Shown here one piece after another: positions 61,253 to 64,000 of a stretch of DNA of 64,000 nt. The position numbers and the translations under genes were made by a program. The DNA is from Pseudoxanthomonas composti (GTDB lineage: Bacteria > Pseudomonadota > Gammaproteobacteria > Xanthomonadales > Xanthomonadaceae): assembly GCF_004122095.1 (NCBI RefSeq), contig NZ_SAWZ01000001.1, forward strand, positions 682,001 through 746,000, in the 5' to 3' direction. The notes beneath the pieces are model-generated. The model was not told the origin of the DNA and made no database searches. It saw nothing but the letters and a program-made list of their open reading frames with translations. Each line of letters begins with the position of its first letter. Position 1 is the first letter of the stretch.

Positions 61253-63247
61253 ATGGATGCCTGGTTCAACGCCCTGCTCGACTGGATTGCCGCCCACCCG
61301 ATCGCTGCTGGCATCGCCGTGTTCGCCATCGCCCTGTCCGATTCGCTGATCATCCTGGGCACCATCGTGCCCGCGCTGCCGCTGCTGTTCGCGGTGGGCG
61401 TGCTGATCGGCCTGGGGGAGCTCTCCGGCCCCTACGCGGTGGTCAGCGCGGCGCTGGGCGCCTTCGTCGGCGATGCGACCAGCTTCTGGGCCGGTCGTCG
61501 CTGGGGCGCGCAGATGCGCAGGATGTGGCCTTTCAGCCGCTTTCCGCAGTTGCTGATCCGCGGCGAGGTGATGTTCCGCCGCAACGCGGTCAAGAGCATC
61601 TTCGTGGCGCGCTTCGTCGGCGCGATCCGGCCCTTCGTCCCGGCCGTGGCCGGCATGCTGCACATGCCGCTGCGCCGCTATGCCCCGGCCAGTGCGCTGG
61701 CCGCGGTGGCCTGGGCGCTGATCTTCCTCGCCCCGGGCTGGATGCTGGGCCAGGCCTACGACGCGGTCGCCGCCGTCGCCGGACGGCTGAGCATCGTGCT
61801 GGGGCTGCTGCTGGTGGCCTTGGCCGCGGTGTGGGCGCTGGTGCTCTACAGCTACCGCTGGTTCGCCGACCACGCCGACAGCCTGTCCACGCGGCTGCTG
61901 GCGTGGTCGCACGCCCATCCGGTGCTGGGCCGCTACTCCATCGGTCTGCTCGACCCGATGCGCCGCGAGTCGCCCTCGCTGGTGGTGCTGGCCATCTCGC
62001 TGATCGCGCTGGGCTGCGTGTGCTTCTTCTTCATCGGCACGGTGATCAACCACGGCGAGCCGCTGTCCATCGACCTGGCGGTGTACGGCCTGATGCACGG
62101 CCTGCGCAATCCGCTGGCCGATGGCCCGCTCTCGGCCATCGCCTCGCTGGGCGATGCGCAGGTGCTGGTCCCGGCCACCGCGGCGGTGATGGCCTACCTG
62201 GTCTGGCGCCGCCGCTGGCTGGCGATCGGGCACTGGGTGGCCGCCATCGGCTTCGGCCTGGCCCTGACTGCCCTGCTGGGGGCAGTGGTGGACATCCCCA
62301 AGCCGCCGCTGGTGGTGCGCGGCTTCGGCTTTCCTTCGATCACGGTGACCTTCACTACCATCACCTTCGGCTTCTTCGCGGTGATGGTGGCGCGCGGAAT
62401 GCCCGGGCGCGACCGCATCTGGCCGTACATGGTGGCCGGCGTGGTGGTGGTGCTGGTGGGCTTTGCGCGCATCTACCTGGGCGCGCACTGGCTCAGCGAC
62501 GTGGTCGGCGGCAGCCTGTTGGGCGGCATGTGGGTGCTGGTGCTGGGCATCGCCTACCGCAGCCGCGCCTACCGGCCGCTGTGGGTCAAGCCACTGGCGT
62601 GGATGTTCTACGGGGTGTTCATCGCCGCCGCGCTCTGGCACGTGCCACGCGCGGCCGGCCCCCTGCTGGCGCGCTTCGATGGCCCGGCGGCCAGCGTGGA
62701 TATCGGTCGCCAGGTCTGGTGGGCCGGCGATTGGCGCACCCTGCCCGGGCGCCGCAACGAGTTCGACGACGCCCACCGCTGGCCGCTGGACGTGCAGGTC
62801 GCCGGGCCACTGGCGCCGCTGCAGACGCGCCTGATCAGCGCCGGCTGGCGCGTGCAGCCGCAGGCCGGCTGGCAGGCCGCGCTGAGCCTGCTGGACAACG
62901 ACGAGAACGGCGCCGACCAGCCGGTGCTTCCGGCCACCGTGGACACCCGCGCCGAGGCGCTGCTGATGCTGCGCGAAGGCCCGCAACCCGGCCAGCGCTA
63001 CGCCTTGCGCCTGTGGGCCACGCCAATCCGCCTGCAGCCCGGCGATGAGCCGGTATGGATCGGCAGTGCGCAGACGCTGGAGCATCGTAAGCTGCTGGGC
63101 CTGATCGGCCTGTGGCGTCCGCTGCCGGAGGCGCAACCGCCGCTGCAGGCGCTGATCGACGCTTCGCAGGGACTGGACCAGGAACTTGCGCCGCATCCGG
63201 AAACCGGACTGCCGGTGCTGCGGCTGCGGACCTTGCCCACGCCCTGA
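61253..63247 (+). CDS. DedA - PAP2 - LssY_C fusion membrane protein
   Basis: A 664-residue protein of three parts. Residues 1-200: DedA domain (DSLIILGTIVPALPLLFAVG, then FVGAIRPFVPAVAGMLHMPL), a membrane flippase-type fold. Residues about 230-450: PAP2-like six-helix domain with DIPKPPLVV, GFPSITVTFTTITFG and RIYLGAHWLSDVVGG. Residues about 455-664: soluble LssY C-terminal domain. The PAP2 core has the third motif (R...H...D) but the usual PSGH is PSIT, so the central His is absent. LssY of Legionella is the nearest named relative. It may move or remodel undecaprenyl or phospholipid phosphates. Confidence 0.88.
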   Translation: MDAWFNALLDWIAAHPIAAGIAVFAIALSDSLIILGTIVPALPLLFAVGVLIGLGELSGPYAVVSAALGAFVGDATSFWAGRRWGAQMRRMWPFSRFPQLLIRGEVMFRRNAVKSIFVARFVGAIRPFVPAVAGMLHMPLRRYAPASALAAVAWALIFLAPGWMLGQAYDAVAAVAGRLSIVLGLLLVALAAVWALVLYSYRWFADHADSLSTRLLAWSHAHPVLGRYSIGLLDPMRRESPSLVVLAISLIALGCVCFFFIGTVINHGEPLSIDLAVYGLMHGLRNPLADGPLSAIASLGDAQVLVPATAAVMAYLVWRRRWLAIGHWVAAIGFGLALTALLGAVVDIPKPPLVVRGFGFPSITVTFTTITFGFFAVMVARGMPGRDRIWPYMVAGVVVVLVGFARIYLGAHWLSDVVGGSLLGGMWVLVLGIAYRSRAYRPLWVKPLAWMFYGVFIAAALWHVPRAAGPLLARFDGPAASVDIGRQVWWAGDWRTLPGRRNEFDDAHRWPLDVQVAGPLAPLQTRLISAGWRVQPQAGWQAALSLLDNDENGADQPVLPATVDTRAEALLMLREGPQPGQRYALRLWATPIRLQPGDEPVWIGSAQTLEHRKLLGLIGLWRPLPEAQPPLQALIDASQGLDQELAPHPETGLPVLRLRTLPTP

Positions 63248-63319
63248 GCTACGCCTCGCAGCTTGTCCCCACGGCGCACCGGCACTTCAGAGCGCCGCTC
63301 CAGGCGGCCCCTGCGCCGG

Positions 63320-63898
63320 TCAATCCATCAGCGACAGCAGCCGGTCCAGCCGGGTATGCACATCGTCTTCCTGCAACACCGCCAGGCGCTGCTGGTCGCT
63401 GAGCGGCAGCAGTTCGGCCAGGCGCCAGCCGACCCAGGCCGCATTGTCGATCTGCTCGGGCGGCAGCGCCGCCGCATCCTGGCCCATGGCCTCGTAGATC
63501 TTCTCCAGCACGGTGGCCATCAGGCCGTGCTCGGCGCGCAGTTCGTCGTCGGCATCCGGCGCGGCCCACGCGATCTCGCCCACCACCAGCCCGTTGTCGC
63601 GCACGCGGGTGCGCAGCACGTGGAAACGCCGGCGCCCGCGCACGCGCAGCGCCAGCAGGCCGTCCTCGCCGGTGTCGAAGTCCTCGATGATCGCCTCGGT
63701 GCCGTAGGCCGCCGGCATTGCCGGGGCGCCAGCCTCCTGGCCATCCAGGATCAGGCAGATGCCGAACCCGGTGCCGGCGCGCCCGCAGTCGCGCACCAGA
63801 TCCAGATAGCGGCGCTCGAACACCCGCAGGCCCAGCGCCGCACCGGGCAGCAGCACGGTGTGCAGCGGGAACAATGGCAGGGTGTCGTGGTCGGCCAT
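63320..63898 (-). CDS. Lon protease substrate-binding (LAN) domain protein
   Basis: A 192-residue stand-alone N-domain of Lon (PUA-like): LPLFPLHTVLLPGAALGLRVFERRYLDLVRD at the start, GTGFGICLI near 43, RVRGRRRFHVLRTR near 85, and a C-terminal helical part ending LDRLLSLMD. There is no ATPase or protease domain. Free-standing members are common and of unknown function. The gene is convergent with the DedA-PAP2 fusion. Confidence 0.88.
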   Translation of the reverse strand: MADHDTLPLFPLHTVLLPGAALGLRVFERRYLDLVRDCGRAGTGFGICLILDGQEAGAPAMPAAYGTEAIIEDFDTGEDGLLALRVRGRRRFHVLRTRVRDNGLVVGEIAWAAPDADDELRAEHGLMATVLEKIYEAMGQDAAALPPEQIDNAAWVGWRLAELLPLSDQQRLAVLQEDDVHTRLDRLLSLMD

Positions 63899-63908
63899 GG
63901 CTCCAGTG

Positions 63909-64000
63909 TAAGGGGCCAGGAGTGAGTGGGGAGAAGTGAGGAGTGAGAGACAGGCCGTGACCGCCTGCGCTCACTCCTCACTCCTCTACGCTCACTCCTG
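63909..64000. repeat. Inverted AGGAGTGAG repeats at the window edge
   Basis: AGGAGTGAG occurs at 63917 and 63939 and its complement CTCACTCCT at 63969, 63977 and 63990, so the region can fold on itself. The element runs off the window end. Confidence 0.6.

Overview
The window is a GC-rich, gene-dense bacterial chromosome segment on which almost everything is housekeeping or nutrient-uptake machinery. Gene content (Oar-like and other TonB-dependent receptors, a pgk / HAD / pyk / class I aldolase cluster, algR next to hemC, a WYL regulator, GTGGGAGCGG-type REP elements) points to the Xanthomonadaceae/Lysobacteraceae (Pseudoxanthomonas, Stenotrophomonas or Lysobacter-like). No complete transposase, prophage, CRISPR array, rRNA or tRNA was recognised.

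Layout. 1-5.0 kb, leftward: a copper-acquisition operon (DUF2946 protein, OprC-type TonB receptor with a Met-rich segment, PepSY membrane protein, PCu(A)C lipoprotein, and a membrane/zinc-ribbon protein cut by the window edge). 5.2-9.6 kb: a soluble triple-PAS chemotaxis transducer, a DUF3175 protein, a GAF histidine kinase and a TfoX-like protein; an orphan terminator at 7.8 kb suggests a small RNA. 9.6-13.4 kb: CysB-type regulator divergent from cysG-cysK. 13.4-22.1 kb: exported adenosine deaminase, a methyltransferase-like membrane protein, a serine hydrolase followed by the DgcN-DgcA D-glutamate pair, a MocR regulator and an arylamine N-acetyltransferase. 22.1-25.2 kb: LysR remnant, then IclR regulator, HbpS/GlcG-like protein, MFS exporter and ABM monooxygenase. 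25.6-31.8 kb, leftward: pgk, a HAD phosphatase, pyk, an HD-GYP-like protein with a broken HD motif, and class I fructose-bisphosphate aldolase. 32-38.9 kb: WYL regulator, a lipoprotein, two DUF481 barrel proteins, hemC, algR, a carboxylesterase and rubredoxin. 39.3-48.5 kb: a dipeptidase and an Oar-like receptor facing hemL and a MalT-type LuxR regulator.

48.9-56.3 kb is the most interesting part. One leftward cluster encodes a TonB-dependent receptor, a Tat-exported flavin amine oxidase, a cytochrome c whose start overlaps the oxidase stop, a Sec-exported RidA, a Tat-exported PLP aminotransferase and azurin. Together they look like a complete periplasmic amine (or amino acid) oxidation pathway: uptake through the outer membrane, oxidation with electrons passed to cytochrome c and azurin rather than to oxygen, and imine clean-up by RidA. 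A 26-bp composite CTACCC motif lies upstream of this receptor and, with identical length and layout, upstream of the Oar-like receptor, which sits near the MalT-type regulator. This is a candidate shared operator.

56.7-57.3 kb is a tandem array of six roughly 100-bp units built from inverted repeats, ending in a decapitated HAD hydrolase gene. 57.5-64 kb carries argD, a glyoxalase-like protein, an SDR, a small secreted Cys-rich protein, a lipopolysaccharide-kinase-like protein, a DedA-PAP2-LssY fusion and a Lon-substrate-binding-domain protein. Starts were chosen by ribosome binding sites, signal peptides and family length where the longest frame over-extended into a neighbour.
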